Origin: Panopea generosa | Taxonomy: Eukaryota > Mollusca > Bivalvia > Adapedonta > Hiatellidae | DNA length: 64,000 nucleotides | Assembly: GCA_029582155.1 (NCBI GenBank) | Contig: CM055907.1 | Span: 7,418,501-7,482,500 of the forward strand | Reading direction: 5' to 3' | In this document: positions 29,001 to 44,000 of the stretch, piece by piece | Layout of the letters: every line of letters starts with the position of its first letter | Numbering within the stretch: the stretch's first letter is position 1 | Translations under genes and position numbers: made by a program | The notes under the pieces: generated by a model | Told to the model about the DNA's origin: nothing | The model's input: the letters and a program-made list of their open reading frames with translations, nothing else | Database searches by the model: none

Positions 29001-32000
29001 GTCGATTATGTCGTATCTAGTTGAGTATAGGCTTGTGAGTGGATGGTACGTCGATTCATGTTGATAAGAAGGTTCCCGTCGATAGATGATTCTGGGACAT
29101 GCCGACTCTTGTTGGTTTTCAAAATGATCCTTTCTAACAAAACGTTAAAAGCATAAAACCGATGATAGTTTTAAAAAAGATATCTCAACTCAGTCATCAA
29201 AGCAGAGACATCCGACATAGCTGAAAACATTTACGCATTATACCTAGCAATCGATTGTCGACCCGCTTAGAAGGCTTGGGCTCCGGAAAACACGTCCTTC
29301 CACTTCGACAGCCGCATGTAGAGTGGCATAATTTGTCACAAAAGTTACATTTAGACGTTGTCCTATTTTTCTGAGTCAATAAAATCGCTCAGATTTTTCA
29401 AAATAGAACATTCCATTTAACATAGAATGCCATGACTGTCAGTAGATGTTGACCTACTTCGTTGGCCAATGAAATCGTTCCAGGAACGAGAAAGTAGATT
29501 AACATCTAAGCCGGTTATAAGTTACATAGAATTTTCTACTAGCGTAGAAAAATTCCATAGACCTTCTAATCTATACATAGATTTCGATTATTTACTTTGC
29601 ATCGGTTAGAAGGTATATGGAATGTTTTTATGTGACTTCTGTTATGCTTATAAAATATGATAATTAACTATTGTGTTACACATTCTCTATAAGAATAATA
29701 AACCGCTTGTGCTACCCCCAGATACAAAGTATATGGGCGCTATATAGGATGTTTCAACATCACACATAACTAACACAGAAAGCAGGACTTTCTATATATA
29801 TTCATTTCTTACATTATAACAACTGTCATTTAAACTTTAATAAATTCTATCAACACATATGCGCACTTCTAAACATAGTTCAAACACGTTTTCCCATCTA
29901 AGTATAACTTAAAACCCAACTGCCTCTTATCCCATTCGCGTCCGAAAGTATTCCCTCAACTTAACCAGCTCGTGTATAGCAGTCTCTCTAAACAAAAACA
30001 CGACTTTCCAACTTGCCTCCCGAAGTAAAACTAAACTTATTATCTTGCTACTTGAGAACTAAAACCTAAATTTTGTCATAAAAGTCACACTTAATTCATA
30101 TATTAGTTATTATTTATCAGGTATTTCCTGCACAAATGTCAACTCTACGTCCGCTAAATGCCCATAAACCTCAGTTCATATCTCTAATTCTAGTCGCGTT
30201 ATGTTCCCATTTTGACCAGTACAGAAAGAATTGGATTTTGTAGCCTCACCTTAACCATGAAATATCCCACATAAGTATATACATGTATTGGGTTTAAATT
30301 TTACAATATCAAACTAATAAAATACAATAATTAATAAGTGACTGGCTATAATACAAGGAGTTATGCTCGTCCGTCGGTCAGCCGGTCGGTCGGTCTGTCC
30401 GTCTGTAGACAATTTTTGTGATCGTTATTTCTCGGCTAACATTGGCCGGAATTCCATGAAACTTCACAAGGGTGACTGATACCAAGCCTAGCTGCGCTTA
30501 TCGTCGGCATGTTATGCGCGAATACTTTTTCAATGAGTTATAGCCCTTTGAATTTTCAGATATTTTTGTGGTCGCTGTTTCTCGGCAATCATTGGCTAGA
30601 ATTCAATGACACTTCTCAACAGTGATTGATACCAAGACTAGTTGTGCAAATCATCAGTATGTTCTGCTCGGTTACTTTTGTTAATGACTTATGGCCCATT
30701 GTGTGGTCAATTTTTCGGCAGACAATATTCCTTAGTCCTAATAAAATTCAAAATTGTCTTTCATGTGTTAAACCTTCACATTTCTCGTGACCCAACAATC
30801 GAGCGTCAAAAACCCACATCTGTTACTTTAATTGGTTTATTGTGTCAAAGCAGGCAACAAAAGGGTACAATAACTGTGTCAGTCTGTCATCTGGCGGTTT
30901 TCATCACATTCAGTGATATATCTTGTTTACAGATGGAAGTTTTCAAAATCAAAATTTGAATAGAAGTTAATTACCTATGATGTTTATTTATGGATTCATG
31001 TAACTAAAAGGAGCTCTCTGACTGGCTGATGTTAACAGAGGGTATTCAAAGGCATTAATTATTTTGTCTAACTATAAAATGCATTTAATTTCCAAGTTTA
31101 AGCCAAAACTAAAGAACGTAAGCTGCGAAAAAATATTTCGAACCACCTGATATTTATATTGTTACATATCTACATAATTATATAATTTAAAATAGTTTTG
31201 TATAGAAAAGTATGTTTCTTTGTGGGAATAAGAAAACGTTGAACTTCCTAAAATCAGACTTGTGGGAAAAAATAACGTTGTGTTGAGAAACATTTTCTAG
31301 ATGCGATATTTTGATATTCTTTAACAAATAATATAGCTTATTCTATACCTGTAATTGTATATCCAATCACCTACACCTGCAGATGTTACCACGTGACCGT
31401 ACATTATGTAGAAGTTTATTGGATCCAATAACTTTTATATTGTACAGTTCAAAATTCAAGATGGCGACCCAAATAAGGAAATAGTCTTGATCATTTGTGA
31501 CGCTTGCTTTTCTAAAAGACAAAGTTGTACAGAAGAAACGTTTGAATCTGGAAGTAGGATCTGATTGGCTGAAACAAACACACCTTTGCAATGGTTATGC
31601 TATAAAAAAAAGTTGCAACCTAAAAATTAACGTTTTGTTTACAATGGAAAGCAAGTAGAAACTGTATTTGTTTTTACCGTGTCTCTTGCTTAAACTGTAT
31701 TTAATATATATGTAAATTGCATATACGTATGAATGTGTACATGTATATGCATATGGTATGTATGTGTAAGTAAGTACTTGTAGAATGACATGTGTTACTA
31801 ATGTATATGTATAAATAAAGTGTTAAGCATGTTTACTTATAATTATATGAAATAAATATATATTTTTTCAATGATCAGATTAAAAAAAAAAAGTCTGATT
31901 GTCAACATGCTGATTTTGGCTAAAAAAATAATTTGTAAATTTTAATTATTAAAAAAGTATACTTACGTCATGTAAATGTATTCCTGTTTTATATATGTTT

Positions 32001-35000
32001 ACACGGGCCTATGGCCTATTGAATTGCAAATAAAGTTTCTCTACTTTATAATAAAATTTAAAAATTACGCGCCTACAGCGTCTCGTCCAATATGGTTTTC
32101 ATCACAATACGTACTCGTACACTATATTCCCATATTATACAAAACACTGTAAAATAACCTTATATTACTGCCTGTGTTAAGTTATCAACGTTCTAACCAA
32201 ATTGCAAACATATAAAAGGTTACCTTCAATCATAACAAACAAATACACACGCATTTCGTATTTACAGATATGTGAAAATGGAATAGTGTCATTCAACGGT
32301 TCATTGACGACATATGCACTTCCGGCGACATCCCAAGAAAGTAATGATTTTGTAAAGCAAATGGTACTGGCTGCCTTTCTGGCGGATCTTGACTCCGGTA
32401 AAATATTTTACCGTATATTAACGGATGAAGACCTGAATAATGACGTAAACAATGACGTAAAGGATAAGTTAACGAAGCTACTGAAGGATACTAATTACGG
32501 AGATACCGACCTGAATGTTGCAATAGTCGTAACATGGTACAATGTTACAATCAATACACAAATCAAAGACAACGTAAGTGTATTTGGCATTAATTTTAAT
32601 CATCTTAGTATGTCTTACTCTGTGGTAACTGTTAATTATTATACATGTACTACAATTACTACCAGTAACTTCTGATATCTTAACTATCAAATACTGCATT
32701 TTACTAACTATTTTGTCATTTATTCCCAATGTACTGTATGCATAAAATACCGGCACAAAAGTGAAGCAATTCCTTCGACAATATTGATTTTTGACCGCTC
32801 GTTAAACAGAAAGAAGTGGCTTACAGTCTAAGGTTACAATAATTGTCCAAACTAAACTATTTAAGATATATAACCGATAAAATTCCGTCAAGTTTTGGTT
32901 GTAAATTGTAAATGTAATCAACTTATACAAATGGCATTGTTTCGGATTCCGATTAGCTCAGTTGTTAGCGCGTCTGACTATCAATCCAGGCTCGTGAGTT
33001 TGAATCCCCGCCTGGCCACAATCTCCTTAATGATTGATATAGTTACGACATTGCGTCTCATTATCATTCGTTTCTCACTGTTGATTTAAGTGGGAAGGTT
33101 ATCTGTTACTTGCGGAGATGGGGTGTACTCGAGTACTGGTTAACCTTCAAGGAAACAGTGGTTAGGTTAACTGTTCGTCTGTAAGCCCTCGATGGCATAA
33201 AAATGACGCTAAATATTCAGTCAATCATTCAGTCAATCATTCGAATACGAATGAGCCAGTGACATTGTTTCCGATTGCAGCTTCATTCGGATACGAACGA
33301 GGCAGAGCTGCCCGCTTCGGATACATCCATCGATTTCACACATTGTTGAGAGGTCATCTGTTAATAGAAAATGATTAGTGGTACAATTTAAATTATTACC
33401 AATTGACATTATCTAAGGTATCATCATTACATGTATGTGTGTGCAACAATAATTGAAATAGTTATAATTGATTAATTAGTGTATATAATTTTTAAATGTT
33501 CTTGTATTGTTTCTTGAATCCACAATTACACAATATAAGTAGATACAATAAAACGGTACGCACATATATTTCCGTAGATCCTGTCCAAACATATATTAAG
33601 TTATCATTCTTCAAAACCTGGAAGTTTCATTGAAATGTTTCCATAGGAAAATAATTATAAAAATAACTACAGTCATCGTCTTTGACAGAAATACAAGTGT
33701 AACTTATATCATATACGTTGCACATGCCAGGCTTAATTAGCTCAATCGGTAACACGCCTGACTATTAATCCAGGGGTCGTGATTTCGATTCCCCGCCGGA
33801 TCACAGTCAGTGTTACTCGACATTGCGTCTTATTATAATGCGTCTCTCGCCGCTGATTCAAGTGGGAAAGTTACCTGTTAGCCCTCGATGGCATAACAAT
33901 TATGCTAAATAATCAAATCATCTATCATACAACGTTGTACATGTAGGATTTTGTTTCGCAATCGATGTAAAATATATGTTTTATAAAAGATTACTGCTAT
34001 CTAGGTTCAGATAAGCTTCCAGCTGATACTGATATCGGACGGCGGAAAGGGAGCGTATGCATTTATATTCTATAAATACGCTGGGACACAACATGCAGCA
34101 ATCCGCTACCTTTCGGTGATGTTTTTTCCACAACCTCCAGACTTGGAACCTCCAGAGAATATGCCGTTCGATAACAATTTGAACTTTGGTACAAAATTTA
34201 TATCTATTTTGTTTACTAAAAACTAATTTTTAATCAAATCCATCGATCCAGGCATAAATAGCTCTTGAATCAAAGGCTTTGAGCTTCATAACTACACAAT
34301 CTATGGAATATCAAATATATTTTATAAAGAGCTACCAACGACCTAAGAGTCAACGTTTTGGTTTACACATTTTTATATTTAAAAAGAATAATTACGTAAC
34401 AATAACAGTCCAACAACATACAGCTGTGTCAACAACCAGATACTACAATAAATGTTAAATCGATCCAGAAAGAAATGATTTTGTCAGCTTGACTTAATCT
34501 GTTTCCATACACAATACATAGAAATTAACTTAGATCCGTGTTTGCGTCGTATAGTATGGCTAAACTTTAGAACTGACGTTAATTATCTACCCATGTTCAG
34601 ACAAAGAATACGTGAACAGTTTATTCAGAGATGGAATACTGGCGTTGAAGAATTGCCCAAATTGGAATATTTTAGTAAATTCAAGAAACAGTTCATTTTT
34701 GAAGATTATTTAGATGTAATAAAAAAATAATGTCATTAGAGAACAGTTAACGTGCCTTAGATTAAGCTCCCACAATTTAGTAATTGAGTTTGGAAGATTT
34801 AATCATAAAAGACAGAGAAAATAATCTATGTTATTGTGTTCTATGAAAGTTGTTGAATCTGAATATCATTTTTTACTATGTTGGCCAAGATATCATCAGA
34901 ATATTATATTTAAATAGTTCATCTTGGCCTACAGTTCAGAAATGTTAAAGTATTATGTCAAATAAAAACAAGAAAATTATTTTAAAAATTGGAACATAAA

Positions 35001-38000
35001 ATTATGTCCCTGAAGCTTTTAAGATAAGAAACAAGTAAATAATATTTAATAATGAAACTACTTTACGATCCCTATATAGTGTAACTGTTTCTTATACCAA
35101 ATATGTGTATAGCTTATAACATAACTTGTATGTGAATGGTATTTATGATTTTGTTGTGTACTATATCTCGGCCGTATTATAAGTATAAGCACATATCGTA
35201 ATAAAATAACCAACTTGCATTTTAATATGAAGTTTATTTTGATATGTTTCTAAAATGTGTTTTATAGATTCGTGAAATGTGTTTAGTAGCATCTGAAATA
35301 AAGAAAAATGATGTGAACCAATACATATACTTACAAAAGACGTGGGTCTGTTTCTTAAAATGAGGTTTCCTGTTATATATTTATGTAATATGTGCTGCCT
35401 GTATGTACTATATACACATTATAACTACCCATTTATGTAGTAGCTAAGTGATAATAATGTTAAATGAACCAAGATACGTGTTTATGACTGACTTGAGATT
35501 CTGTAACTCCACATCCAAGCGGGGTGGTAGTGTAATGGATAGAGTGTTGGCCGCTCACGACAGACGTTGTGGGTTCGATCCCCAGCTCGACCCGATGCCT
35601 CTCATAAAATAACACTCATTACTGGTTCTACCCAGGAAGCGAACTCGGGAGGGGTTCATATAAGCTCTGAGCTTTAAATGCAATCAAGATTTGAAAATTC
35701 CTATCTATGCCCAATATGTAAAATACGTCCAATATGTTCACAAGTTAATTTTTAAATAAAAAATCAGCGACAATCAGTAATCAGTTTTGTCCAAATATTG
35801 TTTGCACAAAAATGTGGTTTCCACAAATATGTGAAGTAATCCCTTTTCTATAGTGTCCCGTTTGAGGGCAATTGCGGCATTTTTTTAAATCAAGAAAAGT
35901 GGAAACTGTGATAGTTTTCATCACCGTTTTCCCGTTGTTCCGACTTTTTACGATTTTTCTTAAAATAATAAATATGCCACGATGTTTCCAATGGGACACC
36001 GTACTCCTGCCTTAATATAACTGGAAACAAACTGGAAACTGTTTTTATAAGAAGGATATTAGCTTTATAAAATGAAACTTTCTACTTAGGAGTGGTTTCA
36101 TGTACACGAATCAAGCTTGTTTACAAACAATGAATAAGCAGAGAATTCTATGTCTGTCCAAAAATACATATTACTATTTAATGCTTACTAAGCTGTTGGG
36201 CTGACTAAACTTTCCCTGGTGCAACTGACCAATAAACGGTTGTGGCTGTTTGGCCAATCACCGTTTCATGGCGGTAACCACAAACTGTCAATTTATATCA
36301 ATCAAACATGTGTGTTGTTGTATAAGCAATATCTTCTGAATGGCATTCTTCTCACCTGTTGACATATTGTAATATTTCAAATGTATATTAAGCATACATT
36401 TAACACATGTTGTATATCCTTTATCATCTAGGTATAAAAGGTTTACTGGTTTTCGATCTCAACAAAGGAGCTAGTACCAGCCTATCGTCATGTTGGAAAT
36501 GTCGGCAATGGGTAGACGAAGAACAGATCGATTCTCTTGAACGAAACTGGAATAGAATACCACCGTGTCCGTGTAACAGACGAGTTTTACTTACCTCTAG
36601 ACCACGTTTTAAATATATTGCATTTAAGCTACATAGCCAAAGCGACTGTTATACCGTTTCGCCAAGAGGAAGAAACAAGCAAGGCTCGGTATGTGGCTTT
36701 ATAAATAGTTTATCTAAGTACCTGGCACCTGTAGCAACTGACCAATCACATGCTTGTATGTTACTGCTGTGTAACATTCCCTGTAAACACTGGCCAATCA
36801 GCGTGCCTGTATGTACCTGCTGTGTAACATGCACTGTTGCAAATGGACAATTACATGCTTGTGTGTTACTGCTGTGTAACAGTCCCTGTGGCAACTGTCC
36901 AATCGGCGCGGTAGTCTATTGGATAGAGTGTTGGTTGCTAAAGTTAAAAGTTGCGGGTTCGATCCCGAGCTCGACCTGATGGCTCTCATAAAACAACACT
37001 CAGTACTGGTTCTGCCCAGGAAGCAGACTCGAGAGAGGTTCATATAAGCTCTGAGCTTTCACCGCAATCGAGCTAAAAGAAATTAGTATAAACTAACCGT
37101 CCAATTACATGCCTGTATGTTACTGCTATGTAACACTCCCTGTAGCAACCGATCAATCAGGTGCTTGTATGTTACTGTTCTGTAACAATACCTGTAGCAA
37201 CTGATCAATCAGCATGCCTGTATGTAACTGCTATATAACAATCCTTGTAGCAACTTAACAATCAGCGTACTTCTATGTTACTGCTGTGTGACAGTCACTG
37301 TAGCAAACGACCAATCAGCGTACTTGTATGTTACTGCTCTGTAAACAGTCCCTGTAGCAACTGACCAATCAGCGTGCCTGTATGTTACTACTGTATAACA
37401 GTCCCTAGCAGGGATCGCTGTGACCATTTTTACAGTCTACTGAATATTCCAAAATACTTTGTCTTTTCAAACATTCCTTTCAAGCTTTTTAAAAGTAAAT
37501 TCTCATACATAAAAAAACCTTAAAAGTGAAAATCCATTTTTATCCCCGATACCATATGTACAACAGTTGTATATCCTCTAAATCAAAGTTATATCATATT
37601 TACATACCATTCTATCTGGGCTGCGTTCAGTTCGGTTAAACGTTTGATAACGTTAGCTAACATATTTTCCTGGAAACTGGCTTAACCTCATATTATCGCG
37701 TAGTACGCGATAATTTTAGGGAACCAGGCATTAATCGTGTTTGCTGTTTCACGGCGCTGAACGCAGCCTTGTTTACAGAATACAATACACCCGTGAAGGA
37801 AAATGATACTATAAAATTAATGATATTGACGTTGCTTCAATAGTAATATTTTAAACACCCTGACCTTGACCTACATTTAGGATGAGCAAGGTGATATGCT
37901 GCGTCCAGTCACATGATTACATGCTGCAGTTCTTATTACTCAGGTCACCGTTTGTTTCAATTCTTTTTTCAGATTTGCTGCTACGACTCGTCCAGATATG

Positions 38001-41000
38001 TAGGAGGATTTAAAACAAGGTACAATCCCGCTAAAAGAAAAGGCCGAAAAAAGTTCAACGCTGAAAGGAAAATGTGGGAAATTTGCCGTGACAATGATCA
38101 GTTAGAGAAGTTTTACACTGTTCGACCTCAAAACTTCTGTGAACGAAGATCAGATAATTCGATTGGTATGTGACGCTGCTGTTAGTGATTATTGTATATC
38201 TATATCATTTGTTCCATATTTTCTTTCAAAGTTAATGCCCCTTTGTTTCAAGAATTCTCCTAATTTCAGTGTTGTGTTATATTGTTTAAATTAATTGCAG
38301 TATTTACAAATGTGTTATATTTACAATGGACGTACCATATTCAACCTAAATGAAATGTTGTGATACATATATCACTAATACTGTGGCCATTAGATATTGC
38401 AATTTGGTTCGTACAGCATGAGTGTTGTGGTCCATATAACATGAGTGTTCTGGCTCATATATAATAAGTGATGTGGTTCGTACAGCATGAGTGCTGTGGT
38501 TCATACATCATTAGTGATGTGATATATACATCATTAGTGATGTGGTTCATACATCATTAGTGATGTGGTTCATACATCATTAGTGATGTGGTATATACAT
38601 TCTTAGTGCTGTGGTTTATACATCATTAGTGATGTGGTTTATACATCATTAGTGCTGCTGTTCATACATCATTAGTGATGTGGTTCATATATCATTAGTG
38701 CTGTGGTTTATACGTCATTAGTGCTGTGGTTCATACATCATTAGTGCTGTGGTTTATACGTCATTAGTGATGTGGTTCATACATAATAAGTGCTGTGGTT
38801 CATACATCATTAGTGCTTTGTTTCATACATCTTTAGTGATGTGGTTTATACATCATTAGTGATGTTGTTCATACATCATTAGTGCTGTGGTTCATACATC
38901 ATAAGTGCTGTGGTTCATACATCATTAGTGCTGTGGTTCATACAACATTAGTGCTGTGGTTTATACATCATTAGTGCTGTGGTTCATACGTCATTAGCGT
39001 TGTGGTTCATACATCATAAGTGATGAAGTTCATACATCATTAGTGATGTGGTTCATATATTATGAGTGTTGTTGTTCATAATTTATTAGTGATGTGGTTC
39101 ATAAACCATTAGTGTTGTGGCTCACATAAAATGAGTGTTGTGTTTTAGATATACTTAGTGATGTGGTCCATACATCATAAGCTTTGTGGTTCATATATCA
39201 TTAGTGATGCTGTTCATAAATCATGAGTGATGCAGTTCATATATCATTAGTGATGCGGTTCATATATCATGAGTGTTGTGGTTAATACACCATAAATGAT
39301 GTGGTTCATACACCATTAGTGACGTGGTTCATATATCATTAGTGTTGTGATTCATTCATCATTAGTGATGTGGTTCATAAACCATTAGTGTTCTGGTTCA
39401 TATATAATGAGTGTTGGGGTCCATATATCATGAGTGTTGTTGTTAATACATCATTAGTGATGTGGTCCATATACCATTAGTGATGTAGTTCATACATCCT
39501 TAGTGATGTTGTCCTTTAACTAGTAGTGTTGTGATTAATATAGCATTAGTGCTGTGGTTCATTTAACATTAGTGATATAGTTCATAAACCGTTAGTGTTG
39601 TTGTCCATATGTCATGAGTGTCGTGGATCATATATCATTAGTGATAAGGTTTCTATATCATAAATGTTGTGGTTCATAAGCATGGGTGTTGTGGTTGATA
39701 TTTCATTAGCGATGTAGTTCATAATGAGTGGTGTGGTTCATATTTCATTTGTGATGTGGTTCATATATCATGAGTGTTGTGGTTCATGCATCATAAATGA
39801 TGTGGTTCATACATCATTAGTGTTGTGGTTCATACATCATTAGTGTTGTGGTTCATACATCATTAGTGATGTGGTTCATACATCATTAGTGATGTGGTTC
39901 ATACATCAAAAGTGATGTGGTTTATACATCATAAGTGATGTAGTTCATAAACCGTAAGTGTTGTGGTCCATATGTCATGAGTGTTGTGGATCATATATCA
40001 TTAGTGATAAGGTTTCTATATCATAAATGTTGTGGTTCAAAAAGCATGGGTGTTGTGGTTGATATTTCATTAGCGATGTGGTTCATAATTAGTGGTGTGG
40101 TTCATATATTATTAGTGTTGTGGTTCATATTTCATTTGTGATGTGGTTCATATATCATGAGTGTTGTGGTTCATGCATCATAAATGATGTGGTTCATACA
40201 TCATTAGTGTTCTGGTTCATATATCATGAGTGTTGTGGTTCATGCATCATAAATGATGTGGTTCATACATCATTAGTGTTGGGGTCCAAATATCATGAGT
40301 GTTGTGGTTAATACACCATAAATGATGTGGTCCATATACCATTAGTGCTGTGGTTCATACATCATTAGTGTTCTAATTTATATATCATGAGTGTTGTGGC
40401 TCATATATCATTAGTGATTAGGTTCATAATGGTGAGTCGTAAATTGAACTAACTGTAACATTGTATTGTAGGCGGCGGCAACGGTGAACCGCATATTAAC
40501 TTACAGTCACATTGTATTGCAGTCGGCAGCAATGGTGAGCCGCATATTGAACTTAAAGTCGCATTGTATTGCAGGCGGCGGCGATGGTGAGCCGCATATT
40601 AAACTAACAATCGCATAGTATTGCAAGCGGCGGCATTGGTGAGTCGCATATTGAACTAACAGTCATATTGTATTGCAGGCTGTGGCAATGGTGAGCCGCC
40701 TATTGAACTAACAGTCACATTGTATTGCAGTCGGCGGCAATTATAAGCCGCATATTGAACTAACAGTCACATTGTATTGCAGGCGATGCCAATAGTGAGC
40801 CGCATGCTGACCTGACAGTCACATTGTATTGCAGGTGGCGGCAAGTGTGAGCCGTATATTGAGTCTATTGAACTAACAGTCACATTGTATTGAAGTCGGC
40901 GGCAATTATAAGCCGCATATTGAACTAACAGTCACATTGTATTGCAGGCGATGGCAATAGCGAGCCGTATGCTGACCTGACAGTCACATTGTATTGCAGG

Positions 41001-44000
41001 TGGCGGCAAGTGTGAGCCGTATATTGAGTCTATTGACCTAACAGTCACATTGTATTGCAGGTGGCGGCATTGGTGTGCCGTATATTGACTTAACAGTCAA
41101 ATTGTATTGCTGGTGGCGGCAATTGTGAGCCGTATATTGACCTTACAGTCATATTGTATTGCAGGCGGGGGCAATAGTGAGCCGTATATTGACCTGATAA
41201 TCATATTGTATTGAAGGTGGCAGCAATGTGAGCAGTATATTGACCTAACAGTCATACTGTATTGCAGGCAGCGGCAATAATGAGCCGTATATTGACCTAA
41301 CAGTCATATTGTATTGCAGGTGGCGGCAATGATGATTCGTATATTGACCTAACAGTCAAATTGTATTGCAGGTGGCGGGCAATGTTGAGCCTTATATTGA
41401 CCTTACAGTCACACTCTGTTGCTGGTGGCAACAATGGTGGGCCATATATTGACCTAACAGTCATATTGTATTTCAGGCAGCGGCAATAGTGAGCTGTATA
41501 TTGATCTAACAGTCATATTGTATTGCTGGTGGCGGCAATGGTGAGCCGTATATTGTCCTCTAACAGTCATATTGTATTGCTGGTGGCGGCAATGGTGAGC
41601 CGTCAATTGACCTAACAGTCACAATGTATTGCAGGCGGTGACAATGATGAGCCGCTTATTGAACTTACAGTCATATTGTATTGCAGGTGGCGGCAATGGT
41701 GAGCCGTATATTGACCTAACAGTCATATTGTATTGCAGGTGGCGGCAATGGTGAGCCGTATATTGACCTTACAGTCATATTGTTTTGCAGGCGGTGACAA
41801 CGGTGAGCCGTATATTGACTTAACAGTCACGTTGTATTTCAGGCGGCAGCGATGGTTGGCCGTATATTGACCTAACAGTCACACTGTATTGCTGGTGGCG
41901 ACAATGGTGTGCTGTATATTGACCAAACTGTCATATTGTATTGCAGCCGGCGGTAATGTTGAGCCGTATATTGACCTAACAGTCACATTGTATTGCAGGC
42001 GGCAGCAATGGTGAGCCGTATATTGACCTAACAGTCATATTGTATTGCAGGTGGCGGCAATGGTGATTCGTATATTGACCTAACAGTCAAATTGTATTGC
42101 AGGTGGCGGGCAATGTTGAGCCGTATATTGACCTAACAGTCATATTGTTCTGCTGGTGGCGGCAATGGTGAGCCGTCAATTGACCTAACAGTCACAATGT
42201 ATTGCAGGCGGTGACAATGATGAGCCGCTTATTGAACTTACAGTCATATTGTATTGCAGGTGGCGGCAATGGTGAGCCGTATATTGACCTAACAGTCATA
42301 TTGTATTGCAGGTGGCGGCAATGGTGAGCCGTATATTGACCTTACAGTCATATTGTTTCGCAGGCGGTGACAATGGTAAGCCGTATATTGACTTAACAGT
42401 CACATTGTATTGCAGGCGGCAGCGATGGTGGGCCGTATATTGACCTAACAGTCACACTGTATTGCTGGTGGCGACAATGGTGTGCTGTATATTGACCTTA
42501 CTGTCATATTGTATTGCAGCCGGTGGTAATGTTGAGCCGTATATTTACCTAACAGTCACATTGTATTGCAGGCGGCAGCAATGGTGAGCCGTATATTGAC
42601 CTAACTGTCATATTGTATTGCAGCCGGCGGTAATGTTGAGCCGTATATTTACCTTACAGTCACATTGTATTGCTGGCGGCGACAATGGTGAGCCGTATAT
42701 TGACCTAACAGTCACATTTTATTGCAGGCGACAGCAATGGTGAGCCGTATATTGACCTAACAGTCACACTGTATTGCTGGTGGCGACAATGGTGTGCTGT
42801 ATATTGACCTAACAGTCACATTATATTGCTGGCGGCGACAATGGTGTGCCGTATATTGACCTAACAGTCACATTGTATTGCTGGCGGCGACAATGGTGTG
42901 CCGTATATTGACCTAACAGTCACATTTTATTGCAGGTGACAGCAATGGTGAGCCATATATTGACCTAACAGTCACACTGTATTGCTGGTGGCGACAATGG
43001 TGTGCTGTATATTGACCTAAATGTCATATTGTATTGCAGCCGGCGGTAATGTTGAGCCGTATATTGACCAAACAGTTATATTGTATTGCAGGTGGCGGCA
43101 ATAGTAAGCCGTAAATTGACCTTACAGTCAAGTTGTATTGCAGGTGGCGGCAATAGTGATCCGTATATTGACCTAACAGTCACATTGTATTGCAGGCGGC
43201 GGCAATGTTGAACCGTATATTGACCTAACAGTCACACTGTATTGCTGTTAACGACTATGGGGGGCCTTATATTGACCTAACAGTTGTATTGTATTGCAGG
43301 AGGCGGCAACAGTGATCCGTATATTGACCTAACAGTAACATTGTATTGCAGGCGGCGGCAATGTTGAACCGTATATTGACCTAACAGTCACACTGTATTG
43401 CTGTTGACGACTATGGGGTGCCTTATATTGACCTAACAGTTATATTGTATTGCAGGTGGCGGCAACAGTGATCCGTATATTGACCTTACAGTCAAATTGT
43501 ATTGCAGGTGGCGGCAATAGTGAGCTGTATATTGACCTTGCAGTCAAATTGTATTGCAGGTGGCGGCAATAGTGATCCGTATATTGACCTAACAGTCACA
43601 TTGTATTGCAGGCGGCGGCAATGTTAAACCGTATATTGACCTAACAGTCACACTGTATTGCTGTTGACGACTATGGGGTGCCTTATATTGACCTAACAGT
43701 TATATTGTATTGCAGGTGGCGGCAACATTGATCCGTATATTGACCTAACAGTCACATTGTATTGCAGGCGGCGGCAATGTTGAACCGTATATTGACCTAA
43801 CAGTCACACTGTATTGCTATTGACGACTATGGGGTGCCTTATATTGACCTAACAGTTATATTGTATTGCAGGCGGCGACAATTGTGAGCCTTATATTAAC
43901 CTTACAGTCATAGTGTATTGCAGGCGGCGTCAATGTTGAACCGTATATTGACCTAATAATCATATTGTATTGCAGGTGGCGGCAACAGTGATCCGTATAT

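Noticed and set aside
29197-29379. Cys-rich minus-strand open frame
   Set aside because: The spacing CNFC...CHSTCGC resembles no zinc finger I can name, and no support from context was found.
34542-34727. Small independent gene
   Set aside because: The peptide matches the pattern of a LINE RT tail and continues after a stop in another frame; it is a transposon relic.
36689-36979. Extension of exon 19 open frame through the 53-bp array and SINE
   Set aside because: GTATGT at 36689 is a good donor, and the AMOP CCYD motif follows in frame in exon 20. The rest is repeat readthrough.
40120-40311. Open frame with [16 protein letters not shown] repeats
   Set aside because: Translation of the 23-bp array; no splice context and surrounding units break the frame.
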